The notes under the pieces were generated by a model. That model did not search any database. It was given only the letters and a program-made list of their open reading frames with translations, and was not told where the DNA came from. Position numbers and translations under genes: made by a program. Below are positions 10,837 to 20,535 of a stretch of DNA of 64,000 nucleotides, piece by piece. The stretch's first letter is position 1. Each line of letters starts with the position of its first letter. Origin of the DNA: Sanderia malayensis (taxonomy: Eukaryota > Cnidaria > Scyphozoa > Semaeostomeae > Pelagiidae); contig RQOL01000465.1 in assembly GCA_013076295.1 (NCBI GenBank), positions 124,001 through 188,000 on the forward strand, written 5' to 3'.

Positions 10837-11725
10837 GCGCACTTCGTGCGCTGCATTCGCTTCGCTCATGCCTCTTTCAACCCCAGGTACAATGGGTTAG
10901 CTCGCTGCGCTCGCCTCTCTATCTATTATCAAGAAACATTGACTGACAGGGCGCACTTCGTGCGCTGCATTCGCTTCGCTCATGCCTCTTTCAACCCCAA
11001 GTACAATGGGTTAGCTCGCTGCGCTCTCCTGTCTATCTATTATCAAGAAACATTAACTGAGAGGGCGCACTTCGTGCGCTGCATTCGCTTCGCTCATGCC
11101 TCTTTCAACCCCACGTACAATGGGTTAGCTCGCTGCGCTCGCCTGTCTATCTATTACCAAGAAACATTGACTGATAGGGCGTACTTTGAGCGCTGCATTC
11201 GCTTACACTCGTGCCCCTTTCAACCCCACCTACAATGGGTTAGCTCGCTGCGCTCGCCTCTCTATCTATTATCAAGAAACATTGACTGATAGGGCGCACT
11301 TCGTGCGCTGCATTCGCTTCGCTCATGCCTCTTTCAACCCCAAGTACAATGGGTTAGCTCGCTGCGCTCTCCTGTCTATCTATTATCAAGAAACATTGAC
11401 TGAGAGGGCGCACTTCGTGCGCTGCATTCGCTTCGCTCATGCCTCTTTCAACCCCACGTACAATGGGTTAGCTCGCTGCGCTCGCCTGTCTATCTATTAC
11501 CAAGAAACATTGACTGATAGGGCGTACTTTGTGCGCTGCATTCGCTTACACTCGTGCCCCTTTCAACCCCACCTACAATGGGTTAGCTCGCTGCGCTCGC
11601 CTGTCTATCTATTATCAAGAAACATTGACTGATAGGGCGCACTTCGTGCGCTGCATTCGCTTACACTCATGCCTCTGCCTACTCCTCTTGCAACAGTTTG
11701 GCTCGCTTCGCTCGCCTGATAACCC
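10837..11725 (+). repeat. 114-bp minisatellite with 342-bp higher-order period
   Basis: Units begin GCGCACTTCGTGCGC (a perfect 6-bp-stem hairpin) at 10837, 10951, 11065, 11179, 11293, 11407, 11521 and 11635, exactly 114 bp apart. Three variants alternate: a TACAATGGG unit preceded by CAAG, one by CACG, and one starting GCGTACTTT. Units three apart are more alike than neighbours. The open frames across it are a by-product of the 114-bp period (38 codons), not genes. Confidence 0.9.
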
Positions 11726-12226
11726 CTTATCATAATTTGTTTATTAAAACTTTGGGCTTGTTTACATTAGGCCTAAGTGTCGCAAGCATGCCGAAGCAAC
11801 AATGGCGGTCGCCTACTGCCTAAACTACAACTATCTCACTCAAAAAACAAAACAAAGCTATCACCTGTGTTCTCAATTTTTTCCTGTAATTTTCCAGAGG
11901 TCTCTCAAACAATTAGCAAGGCTTTACAAAGATAATTCAGGTCGTAAAACACTTTGAAAGGCGCCCAGTTATCCTTTGTGTTGAAAACAAAAACACGCGT
12001 CTTCTCCAAAAGTACCTGCTGTTCAACCCGAGGGCTAATTTGCATGATAACGAAAAACGCGTGACTTTTCACGTGAAGCCACGAAAGAGCCAATCAAATC
12101 GCAGCAAAAGGCGAAATGCGTCACGTGAAGAGCGAACGCTTTCTTCGAAATTGGAGTTCGCGACGCGAATTTGGAAGTTTCGCCAGCGTAAACCGTCGTT
12201 TTTTCGTGATAGCACAATTAGTAGGA

Positions 12227-12847
12227 CTAGCCGGGGGGCTCGCGTTCGCTCGCTTCCCGGAGGGGGGCAAGTGAAAAAAACTTAATTTGGTTGGCGCACT
12301 TCCTGCGCTGCATTCGCTAACGCTCATGCCCCTTTCAACCCCACTTGCAATGGGTTAGCTCGCTACGCTCGCCTGATAATCCCTTATCATAATTCGTTGA
12401 TTAAAACTTTGGGCTTGTTTACATTAGGCCTACCACGTGGGTCGGGCAAAAAGAGCCAATCAAATTATAGCAAAAGGCGAAACGGGTCACGTGAAGAGCG
12501 AATACTGTGCTCGAAAATGGAGTTCGGGACGCGAATTTGGAATTTTCGCCACCGTAAACTGTAGTTTTTTCGTGATAGCACAATTAGCAGAATAATTAAT
12601 GGAATAATTCAAAATTTCAGGAGAAAATCTAAAAACAAAATCCATTACCCTGGTTAAAATAATAAACTAAACATTCAGTGTGAATTTCATTGCCATATAC
12701 CCACATACAAAAAAGCCTTTGTGATTACACGGTTCGCCGTTTCGGTCCATTGTTTTTGGGCGTTCGACCTATTGTTTCGGGTCGAATCCATTGTCTTTGG
12801 CAGGGAAAGTGCGTCATCACATGACTCCGCAGAATATATATATTAGA
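12227..12847 (-). mobile_element. non-autonomous Helitron nested in a Helitron
   Basis: Minus orientation: TCTAATATATATATTCTG at 12847 downward, CTAG at 12230-12227. The flanks AGCACAATTAGTAGGA and TAATTAAAGGAATAAC join into the uninterrupted family sequence seen inside the element itself at 12577-12605. This proves a precise A|T insertion without duplication. A GC-rich inverted pair (CCGGGGG/CCCGG) lies beside the CTAG end, as expected of a Helitron 3' hairpin. Confidence 0.88.
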
Positions 12848-13106
12848 TAATTAAAGGAATAACTCAAAAATTCTTTTAAAATAGGCTTCCAAAAATAGAT
12901 AACTTTTGCCTACTCCAAAAACGGAGCCTTTCCATGCAAGTCTCAACCTTTTGCAACCCCATTGAAAAAAGCCTTATTGATCACCGATTCGCCGTTTCGG
13001 CCCATTGTTTTTGAGCGTTCGACCTATTGTTTCGGGTCGAATCTATTGTTTTTGGCAAGAAAGTGCGTCATCACGTGACCTCCGCAGAATATATATATTA
13101 GATTTT

Positions 13107-13349
13107 ATGTGCTCGGCCACAAGTAATGAGGCAATTTATAAGTTATATGAATACTTGAAGAAATTGCCAGAAGCAGATATTGTGAAACAGTTGTTGTATG
13201 TGGGTTGCAAAATTAGGATGGGTGAAGTCTTGATAAAATCAAGAGTGTGTGTAAGAATGGAGGGAGATGTGGGAAAGAAGGAATTGGAATGGTTGCAATA
13301 TGTGAAAGAATTTGAGGGAGGGAGATTGGAAAAGATGAGTGATATTTGA
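13107..13349 (+). CDS. unknown island protein, start region interrupted by Helitron
   Basis: An 80-codon frame from ATG at 13107, five bases after the Helitron end. In the uninterrupted island another in-frame ATG would lie just before the insertion, so the original start is uncertain. It is Leu/Lys/Glu-rich with a motif-like EYLKKLPEADIVKQLL. A helical, death-fold-like architecture is possible but not shown. A further charged frame follows at 13404-13536. The function is unknown. Confidence 0.4.
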   Translation: MCSATSNEAIYKLYEYLKKLPEADIVKQLLYVGCKIRMGEVLIKSRVCVRMEGDVGKKELEWLQYVKEFEGGRLEKMSDI

Positions 13350-13596
13350 AAGTCCTATAGCGAAAACAGATAAAGATGAAGAATGGGTTTCCACGGTTAC
13401 TCCGATGGAAGGAAGAAAGCGAATATTATTGGGACCTAATGTAAAACGAGAGAAGAAGATGAAGAAAATGAACTTGTGTGAAAGTGAACGAACAACAAGA
13501 AAGTGGACTTGTGTGAAAGTGAATATTTTTTTGTAAATAATGAGAAATAATAGTAAATAAAAGAAGTTAAAAAGAGTATTGTTTAAAAAAAACAGG

Positions 13597-13821
13597 ATGG
13601 TGAAATTTGTAACAGGTGCGAGTTCTTTGTATCTTTCTAATCAGGGCACGTATAATTTGTTAATGCAAAATAAGTATGCGGTGAATAGACAGGATTTATC
13701 AATAAGACGTTTGGAGTTTAAGAAAAAAAAGGTCACTCCAGCGGATTTAAGAGAAAAAGTGTTGAAAAATAATTTAAAGGCGATTTTGAAATATAAAAAG
13801 AGAATAGAAGAAGATTGGTGA
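13597..13821 (+). CDS. unknown basic island protein
   Basis: An ATG frame of 74 codons, starting MVKFVTG. It has a Ser/Leu/Tyr-rich N-terminal half and a strongly basic C-terminal half (RRLEFKKKKVTP). It follows a non-coding AT-rich spacer and precedes the gene at 13876. It could be a small nucleic-acid-binding or structural protein; nothing identifies it. Confidence 0.4.
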   Translation: MVKFVTGASSLYLSNQGTYNLLMQNKYAVNRQDLSIRRLEFKKKKVTPADLREKVLKNNLKAILKYKKRIEEDW

Positions 13822-13875
13822 TGATTCCATCGAATAATGGGTTAGTTGTTGGTGGAATAATTCTAATGTAAGTAA

Positions 13876-14743
13876 ATGGAAGGAAATGAGAACAGACCTT
13901 TGTTAACACAACATAAAGAGAATGAAGTAGAAAACGAAAGGAAAGATGGGGAGGTAGGGATTAACAATAAACATGTATTGATTCCATTACGAGATTACAA
14001 AAGATTGCGAGAAATTAAAGCATTAGATGTCCCAAATAATTTAAATTAAAGAGATATGCGAGAGAGCATTAACAGTGGAGAACCCGGTGGAAAGAGTTGC
14101 GTTGTTAAATAAAGCAAATCAATTAGATGAAGTGTTAAAATCAGTGTATGTAGAATCAGGGTTGGAAACACAAAATGCAGGAAGGCAAAAGAATGAAATG
14201 CTTGAGACAAATGTGCAAAGTCAAAAATTGAAGAATTAAATCAACACAGATAACAAAATAAGTAACAATAAGAACATTTCGGGGGGGGAAGGAGAGAAAA
14301 TTAAGAGGCTTATTCAACAAGTGCAATTATTAAGAAATGTGTTCCAAGAAAAGAAAGAAAGATATTCGAAAGAAATATTGAATGGGGATGATGTGACAGA
14401 TGTAAATGTAAAGGTAGTAAATCAACTAAAACCTCACGCTTTACAATTTGTGAAAGCGTTGAGACAAACTAAAGATATAAAGTTTGATAAAGAAGATAAT
14501 ACGCTTTATATAGGAGATGAATTTATTCCGGATGTTGGAAAAACGGAAAAATTTGTGGAATATATTGATAACCCGCATAAATTTATGAATATTCCAGTTG
14601 GTTTATTTTCGGTAGCTAAAAAATTAGTAGCAGAGGGAATGAATATAAATGTATTACCCCATGAATTACAAAGAAGAATTGCAATAGAAAGTAAAAAACC
14701 AATAAAACTAGAAAACGTAGAAAAGGAGGAAGGGACGGATTAG
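13876..14743 (+). pseudogene. conserved integrase-element protein, frameshifted
   Basis: The first frame (13876-14049) has ATG and a segment HVLIPLRDYKRL. It ends in an A-rich run, and an adjoining frame continues to 14238. A third frame (14290-14743) has VVNQLKPHALQFVKAL and then DNTLYIGDEFIPD. As I recall, proteins beside Polinton-like integrases in cnidarians share this layout: a short hydrophobic 'LVPYDRY'-like start and a later 'I.W...G.L...G..I' segment. That comparison is from memory. Two single-base shifts break the gene. A G8 run at 14281-14288 marks the second junction. The role is unknown. Confidence 0.45.
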
Positions 14744-14904
14744 GATCAGTTGCTAGTCAGACTGGAACACCAGAACTACCATCGTCAGCGCGCATTGCGA
14801 GACACGCATCAAGATTGGAGCGATTTTATTCATCAAAACGAAGGTCAGAAGGAGCTAGAGGAAAGGAAAAAGAAACGCCATCATCAATTTGAAATTCGCA
14901 ACGG

Positions 14905-15510
14905 TTGGCAAAATTAAAGAGAATTAATACAGCAAGCCGGAATTCAGAAGGTGATAGTGATTCAGAGGGTCCTACCCATTCACCTATTGCAACGCGTACA
15001 AGAGCAAATCAACTTTTAAAGAGAAGGTTCGATAAAGATTTGGAAGGTCAAGGTTATAGTAATATTTCAAAAATGGTTAGAACGCCAAGTGGAGCAATCA
15101 CTGAAAAAAAATATGATGAGAAGAAGGTACCAAACATCATCAGCGTATTCAGATGATTCGGTCTATGAGGATGAAGAGAACGATATGATGAGATAGAGAG
15201 ATTCTCGTCTTTCGCGAATGGTAGCAGTAAAATGTCGAGACAAATGGAGAGGGAGGTGTTGTACGCGCCACCGACAAAAGTGAGAGTGGATGAAAATAGA
15301 ATTACACAGGAAGTAGCCAAAGAGTTGAGTAAAACATACAAGAAGAGACAAGGAAAAAAGAAAAAACTTACATGGGACAGTTCCAGTGAGGAAAATACGT
15401 CAGGTAGAGAAAGTGAATCGGAAACAGAGTGGAGTGAGGATGACAAAAGTGAGTGTTTTGGAAAAAAAGCACTTAAATTGATGTTAAAAGCGGAGAAGAA
15501 AGGTGGATGA
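14905..15510 (+). pseudogene. disordered, highly charged island protein(s)
   Basis: Two frames (14905-15156, and 15232-15510 from ATG) are low-complexity, with Ser/Glu/Asp runs (SSSEENTSGRESESETE) and Lys/Arg clusters (TRTRANQLLKRRF; KKRQGKKKKLTW). They probably belong to one protein broken near 15160-15230. Such composition is common in viral core or DNA-binding proteins, but no domain is recognised. They lie directly upstream of the integrase. Confidence 0.35.
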
Positions 15511-15591
15511 GGAAGTATAAGAAAGCTCAGGAGAAAATGATTGCAGACATTGAACGATTATTTAATGAGTATAAAATAGCGGAGGAAAAAA

Positions 15592-16700
15592 ATGAATAAA
15601 ATTAATGAGCAGAGAATCATAAATGAAAAATTATCTGAATTATATAATATCCCGAGTTTTCCTGGTTCATTTTCTGGCTTGAATAAATTTTATACGTATG
15701 CAAAGAAGGAAATACCAAAATTAACAAGAACGCAGGTAATAGAATGGTCAAAGTCGAATATTACACATGGAGATTATAAACCAATAAAGAAGCAGTTTGT
15801 GCACCCACCAATAAAATCAGGTCGACAGGATTATTGCTGGGAAATTGATTTAATGGTTTAATGATTTAATGTTCAAAGCGATTATATATTTCATCCTGAC
15901 TTTAACAAAGGAATTGAATATCTATTTTGTTGTGTAGATCAATTTGAAAAACATGCATGGGTAAGACCAATGGTGAATAAGTCTGGTCCATCTAGTGTGT
16001 TAGCTATGCAAAGTACATTTGATTCAACAGAGCGTCGCCCAAAGTTGATACGGGCGGATAGAGGGTCGGAATTTATTAATGCATCCTTTAAAACATTAAT
16101 GACAAAGAACAATGTGAAATTAATATTTTCGAATGATGATCCAAAATGTGCTATAGTGGAAGATATAATAGAACCTTGAAGTTGAAACTAGTGCACGATA
16201 TGCAAGCGAAGAATTCTAAGAATTATTTGGATGTGTTGGATGAAATAGTAGAAAGTGTGAATAATTCCTATCATCGAATAATAGGAATGGCGCCTAATGA
16301 AGTAAATGTAAATAATTATGAAGAAGTAAGGCAGAATTTAAAAAAATACTGGAAACAACAAGAGGACAAAATTCCAGACTGCGTAAGCCGAGAAATGCAG
16401 AAGAAGTGAAGAGAGGGAAAAAGAGAAAAGTAACGTCAAAATATAAAAAGGGGCATATGTACGAATGCGCAGCATAAAAAGTGTTTAAAAGAGGGTTCCA
16501 TAAACAATGGACAGATGAAATATTTATCATAGATAAAGTTGGTTTGACATATACACCATTTGCATATTCATTGATTGATTTAGGTGGGTTACCAGTAGAC
16601 GGAAAATTTTTTAAGGATCAATAACAAGAAGTAGTGTTTCCGGAAATTGTAAAAATAGAGGACATAGTTAAAAAAGAAAAAGACTGGTCATTAATATCAA
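15592..16700 (+). pseudogene. Polinton-class DDE integrase, degenerate
   Basis: The integrase inserts linear element DNA into the host genome. The N-terminal segment (15592-15861) has FPGSFSGLNKFYTYAKK and ends at the first catalytic Asp (WEIDLM). The second Asp lies in LIRADRGSEFI (16045-16075) and the Glu in CAIVEDIIE (about 16150). A C-terminal Tudor/chromo-like segment (FKRGFHKQWTDEIFII) follows at 16490-16540 and runs on towards 16700. Stops or frameshifts occur near 15861, 16170, 16409, 16470 and 16622, so it is not functional as read. Class assignment is by motif: the N-terminal SG-hinge and WTDEIF are typical of Polinton and Maverick integrases. Confidence 0.8.
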
Positions 16701-16906
16701 CCCTGATATATTGGAAAGCTGTATGGGTGTTAACAAAAGATATACATCATTCAAAAGTGACTAGATTGAACATGTTAAAAAATAGTGATTTTATATCAAA
16801 AAACGTGTTTTTAGATAGTTTAAAGGAAGAGAATAGGATAAATGAGAAAAAAAGGAGAGAAAATGACGAGGTAGGACGTGATAGAGATGATATCGATAAA
16901 GAATGA
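16634..16906 (+). CDS. frame following integrase, unknown
   Basis: This frame is in phase with the last integrase segment across a TAA at 16622-16624. Its first 20 codons (VKIEDIVKKEKDW) probably still belong to the integrase C-terminus. The rest is Lys/Glu/Asn-rich and unrecognised. It has no ATG at its start. Its stop overlaps the next ATG (16903) by four bases, in the ATGA pattern typical of compact viral genomes. Confidence 0.35.
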   Translation: MFPEIVKIEDIVKKEKDWSLISTLIYWKAVWVLTKDIHHSKVTRLNMLKNSDFISKNVFLDSLKEENRINEKKRRENDEVGRDRDDIDKE

Positions 16907-18153
16907 CAAGTAAGCCACAAAAAATAGTTGCCATTTCGTCAGCAGCTGCATCAGCGAAGGAGAAAAATTTCAAATTTTGCATGACATTAAATAAAAAACT
17001 ATCATTGGATGCAACAAAAGATTGGAAAATATGTTGTATTAAATGTATATTGCCAGGATATGAACAAGTGGACTATGCACGACATATATGGGTGCAAGGA
17101 ATAAGTTCACCATTTCAATCAACAAGTGATGTGTTTAAGAATAATTTTGATGTGGATGTACTTAAAAATAACCATAAGTATAATTTGGTATTTAATACCG
17201 ACGGGTCAGGAATCGGTTGGATTGGAAATCAATTGCCGCGTATCCATCTAGAAAGAGATAAAGCATTACAATGGAATAATGATGGAAGAAATTGGTCATT
17301 TCCTGATCTAAATACGTTTTTAAATAGACCGATAAATATTGATTTTGATTTTGTCAGTTGGAAAGATGGAAAAGGTGTATGGGAACAAGAATCCATAATA
17401 TTTATCAAAACCATAATGGGTTCCCGTGATGTTTTTGATTTGGGATTTAAAGGAATGAACATTCAAAATGAAATGGGGTTTAATTCGAAGCAACAATTTA
17501 TGACATGTATAATGAGTAGAATGTTACTGGAGCTATTGGGAAAGGATAATTGGACGTCAGACTATTTTCCCGAAGTGATTCAGGAATACCATGACAAATT
17601 TGTTTCTATCTATGGAAATACACCACATGATTTTCTAAAGTATATAACATAACATGCACCAAATACACGATATGCATATTATGTCTTACATCGGAATTAT
17701 GTAAAGGGATCGGATATAAATTTCGCTAATGATTATCTAGATATCTTGTTTTGGACAAATTTGAAACATAATGAAAATAGTATAGATCTGTATAATGAAG
17801 GATATCCAGCCCCAGCATATAAAGGATGTTCAAGTGGAATTCCATTTTCGGTCGCATCGCATTTATTCAATAAACATGCAGAAGCATTTTCATTAAATTG
17901 TGATTTAATTACATATAATTATGCAGCTGGTATATCAGCTCAATCATTGGCAAATATATTTATCGAATTTAAAGCGAATAATAAAACGACGTATAAAAAT
18001 CAACTATTTGAGTTTAAGCAGTTTGCGTTCTCACTAGTTCAACAACGAGAATTTCAAACGTTTTGGTTGGGAATAACTCCAAATCGAGCAGATGAACAGG
18101 AGGTGGGACAAGTACTATTTGTCTATATATTACTAGCGAAGTATGATGTTTGA
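16903..18153 (+). pseudogene. large virion-like protein candidate with one in-frame stop
   Basis: The frame opens at ATG 16903, overlapping the previous stop, and stays open for 249 codons to TAA 17650-17652. The same frame then continues open to 18153 with similar composition. The start (NFKFCMTLNKKLSL, then DWKICCIKCILPGY) matches a pattern I recall from cnidarian integrase-linked proteins: N-F-x-F, two Leu runs, then W-x-V. These are beta-rich and probably structural. It is the longest frame of the island and follows the integrase, where virion genes would be expected. The single stop suggests decay; capsid assignment is unproven. Confidence 0.45.
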
Positions 18154-18640
18154 CCGAAGGTTGATTCAAGTAATAAATAAGCAAATTAAATTGTGTAACA
18201 AGAATGATGAGGTGATGTTTACACATAACTTCAATGGAAAATTGAAAGTCGCTGTAGAAAAAATATATTTTTCACGTGACTGCTTTAATAGATTGTTGGA
18301 TATTTCAAGCAAGGAATTAGTGACACGAAATTTAATACATTTTCCTTGGGAATGGAGTGATTGTTTGATTAACGGAAAACAAGAAGTGAATTTAGTATCA
18401 TTGTTAACGAATATTCATTTTAACCATTGTGATTATGTACATAAATTTGGAGATCAAAAAAGTGTTTATATATATCAACCGACGCATTTAGATTTTAAAG
18501 AGTGTAATTATGTCAATGAACTTAAATGTACAATATATTTAAGAGATATTGCTAATAATATTACATATCAACCTAATTGTTTTGCTGTAGAACTTATATT
18601 TGCTGATAATACGAGTACATTTGTTGATATGGTTATTTGA
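18143..18640 (+). CDS. unknown island protein (165 codons)
   Basis: An intact frame whose ATG (18143) overlaps the preceding stop by 11 bases. No hydrophobic segment and no strong charge bias; frequent aromatic and beta-branched residues suggest a globular beta protein (NLIHFPWEWSDCLI; CTIYLRDIANNITY). Overlap with the upstream gene indicates co-expression. It may be a minor structural protein. No family is recognised. Confidence 0.5.
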   Translation: MMFDRRLIQVINKQIKLCNKNDEVMFTHNFNGKLKVAVEKIYFSRDCFNRLLDISSKELVTRNLIHFPWEWSDCLINGKQEVNLVSLLTNIHFNHCDYVHKFGDQKSVYIYQPTHLDFKECNYVNELKCTIYLRDIANNITYQPNCFAVELIFADNTSTFVDMVI

Positions 18641-18652
18641 ACGTTTGTAACA

Positions 18653-19303
18653 ATGCCATTAGCTAGTGAAAATACATTTATTTTACAAGGATATTATGAC
18701 AGTGAAAATCCAAATTCCAATCTCACATTTAATGAACATATTCAAACTGCTAATAATGAATTAAACATTGATATGTATGACGGTTGCCAAGTTGCTTTGA
18801 AAAAAATTGTATATGATTTTAAAGATCAACAAGAGTTGAAAAGTCTGCGTACTCCAATTGGTGAAAATTATAATGTAGAAGATTGGATAGTGGGAATATA
18901 TCTAGGTGCATGGAAGAGTTACAACAATGATCGGTCACCGAACTTAATACGGGAGCAGGTTATGTTTGAAACAAGAAACGCAAATGATAGTAGTTATGTA
19001 AATCATTATTATAATGCGGTTACTAATATAGATGTGAGAAAGCATGTGAAATATGAAATGAACTTTGCGAAACCAATGGCACCGATAATGCGTATTGATA
19101 TAGCAAAAAATGTACAAAAGAGATTTGGGGAAGGAAAAACAATTACAATTCAGAATTTACTGATTGAAATCCGCAATTACAATGAATATAAAACAACGAA
19201 AGAAATGTCAACCCGAAAGACATACACATTTACAGATGCTGTAAAATTTGCATTTAAACAATTTCCTGATGTGCAATCCAAAAAATTATTAAGCACATAT
19301 TAG
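18653..19303 (+). CDS. unknown island protein (216 codons), possible structural
   Basis: An intact ATG frame starting 12 bp after the previous stop. It is beta-rich with a motif-like NTFILQGYYDSENPNSN near the N-terminus and WIVGIYLGAWKSY in the middle. Composition resembles the two preceding genes, so the three probably form one late, virion-type block. It shows no membrane segment and no catalytic motif I recognise. Confidence 0.5.
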   Translation: MPLASENTFILQGYYDSENPNSNLTFNEHIQTANNELNIDMYDGCQVALKKIVYDFKDQQELKSLRTPIGENYNVEDWIVGIYLGAWKSYNNDRSPNLIREQVMFETRNANDSSYVNHYYNAVTNIDVRKHVKYEMNFAKPMAPIMRIDIAKNVQKRFGEGKTITIQNLLIEIRNYNEYKTTKEMSTRKTYTFTDAVKFAFKQFPDVQSKKLLSTY

Positions 19304-19339
19304 TAGTATATAGAGGCTAACGACCATATGGACTTTTTT

Positions 19340-19486
19340 AATGTTTAAGAGCGGCGCGGTTTTTTAAATGTTTAAGGAAAAGGCGCGGAAGTTTGAATGT
19401 TTAAGCTGCGGATTAGGCGCGGAAGTTTGAATGTTTAAGCTGCGGATTAGGCGTGGAAGTTTGAATGTTTAAGCTGCGGATTAGGC
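19340..19486 (+). repeat. iteron-like AATGTTTAAG cluster, 34-bp tandem repeat
   Basis: AATGTTTAAG occurs at 19340, 19367, 19396, 19430 and 19464. The last three are parts of a 34-bp direct repeat (GGAAGTTTGAATGTTTAAG plus CTGCGGATTAGGCG). The same motif, with variation, occurs at the other side of the island (8164 as AATGTTCAAG, and 8319). It lies between the last plus-strand gene and the divergent death-fold pair. Confidence 0.75.
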
Positions 19487-19623
19487 GGTGGTTGAAATTA
19501 TTTTGGAAAATGAACATTTTGACTCGGGTTTCTGGAGGCGATTTAAATTATTTTAGAAGGAATATAACAACAGAAAAACATCAGGAATTGTTATATGTAG
19601 AACTGTTTAATCGAGAGAAAAAA

Positions 19624-20370
19624 TTAACGTATACGAAAAAGTTCAAATGGATTTTCAATGAATTCTGGTTTCTTATTGGGTGCTAAAGAAATATGAAATG
19701 GGCCTAAAGCTAACTGTAAACATGATTTATTTTTACAAGTTACTAAATATTGTTTAGAACGCATAAAGTCTTCGTACATATTTTGATTCGTTGATGTTTT
19801 GAGCGACATAGATTTCATCAGGTATAGAATTCGACAAATACAAGCTTGATATTGTGCACTTCTCAACCATGTATCCAAGACATCAAAAGTACAATCTTTA
19901 GCTGGAGAATGATTGAGTCTGTTCTTGAATTTGATAAAATCCAATTGCCAATCTGTACTTGATGAAATGTGAAGTTGACGAAAAAAAGACGGAAGATCAT
20001 CAGGTAGTATTTCATTTATAAGATAGTTAAACATTGTAAACCAATAATGAAACGGTTTATGTTCAGGATAAGAACATATTGAATCTCTGAGTGTATCTGC
20101 AATATCACGCCGTCCAATTTGTTGTAAAATTGGTAAGAAATCAGAATAATCTAATTTCTTTTGACAATCCTCAAACCATAATTTAATAATGTTGTAAGTT
20201 ATTTTGTGGCAATCATGAGGAGTTTTAAGCTCAATGTGAGATATATGTTTTGGTGTATTATGAAATGGAATTGCATAGAACAATTGCGTGTATGATGAGC
20301 CAATCTGGTTTATGATAAGACGTAAACGTCGATACCAAGTCCACAATTCGTTTTTATCTAAATGGTTCAT
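19624..20370 (-). CDS. tandem death-fold-like protein
   Basis: An intact 248-codon minus-strand frame from ATG at 20370. The first helical domain (about residues 5-90) contains DCHKITYNIIKLW, a long helix with Trp, and ends with LQQIGRRDIADTL, a close fit to helices 4-6 of a death domain. A second domain ends CTFDVLDTWLRS and LYLMKSM. The first domain is clearly paralogous to the plus-strand gene at 20536 (DCHKITYNIVKCW, LDYSDF). Death-fold proteins act by homotypic binding in apoptosis or inflammatory signalling. Divergent transcription from a 165-bp AT-rich spacer suggests a shared promoter region. Confidence 0.6.
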   Translation of the reverse strand: MNHLDKNELWTWYRRLRLIINQIGSSYTQLFYAIPFHNTPKHISHIELKTPHDCHKITYNIIKLWFEDCQKKLDYSDFLPILQQIGRRDIADTLRDSICSYPEHKPFHYWFTMFNYLINEILPDDLPSFFRQLHISSSTDWQLDFIKFKNRLNHSPAKDCTFDVLDTWLRSAQYQACICRILYLMKSMSLKTSTNQNMYEDFMRSKQYLVTCKNKSCLQLALGPFHISLAPNKKPEFIENPFELFRIR

Positions 20371-20535
20371 GTTGTTACATATGATGAGGGGTGAATGAAG
20401 TAAAGAAGTGAAATGTAGAATTTATAGTACCCACCTATCTCTCCCACCTTGTATAATAAGAAAGATGTTATAACGCATGCGCGACATAAAACGGAATATA
20501 AGAACAAAAAAATTAAAAATAAGTTAGTTATCAAG

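Larger units (their letters stand above)
10799..13102 (-). mobile_element. non-autonomous Helitron, outer copy
   Basis: In minus orientation it starts TCTAATATATATATTCTG (13102 downward) and ends in CTAG (10802-10799). It sits between A and T with no target duplication, as expected for Helitrons. It contains a 114-bp minisatellite at 10837-11725 and a nested copy of the same family at 12227-12847. It has no coding capacity of its own. The terminal hairpin arm present in other copies is missing near its CTAG end. The insertion falls just upstream of the ATG-containing frame at 13107. Confidence 0.85.

Noticed and set aside
10837..11725. CRISPR-like array
   Set aside because: Units are adjacent with no unique spacers, and the DNA is eukaryotic with Helitron ends around it.
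10795..11735. Overlapping open frames with repeated FVRCIRFAHASFNP text
   Set aside because: They come from the 114-bp minisatellite (38 codons per unit, so one frame stays open). The same text appears wherever the Helitron repeat occurs, on either strand.
16903..18153. Stop-codon readthrough as deliberate recoding
   Set aside because: Other genes of the island carry frameshifts and stops, so ordinary decay explains the single TAA better.
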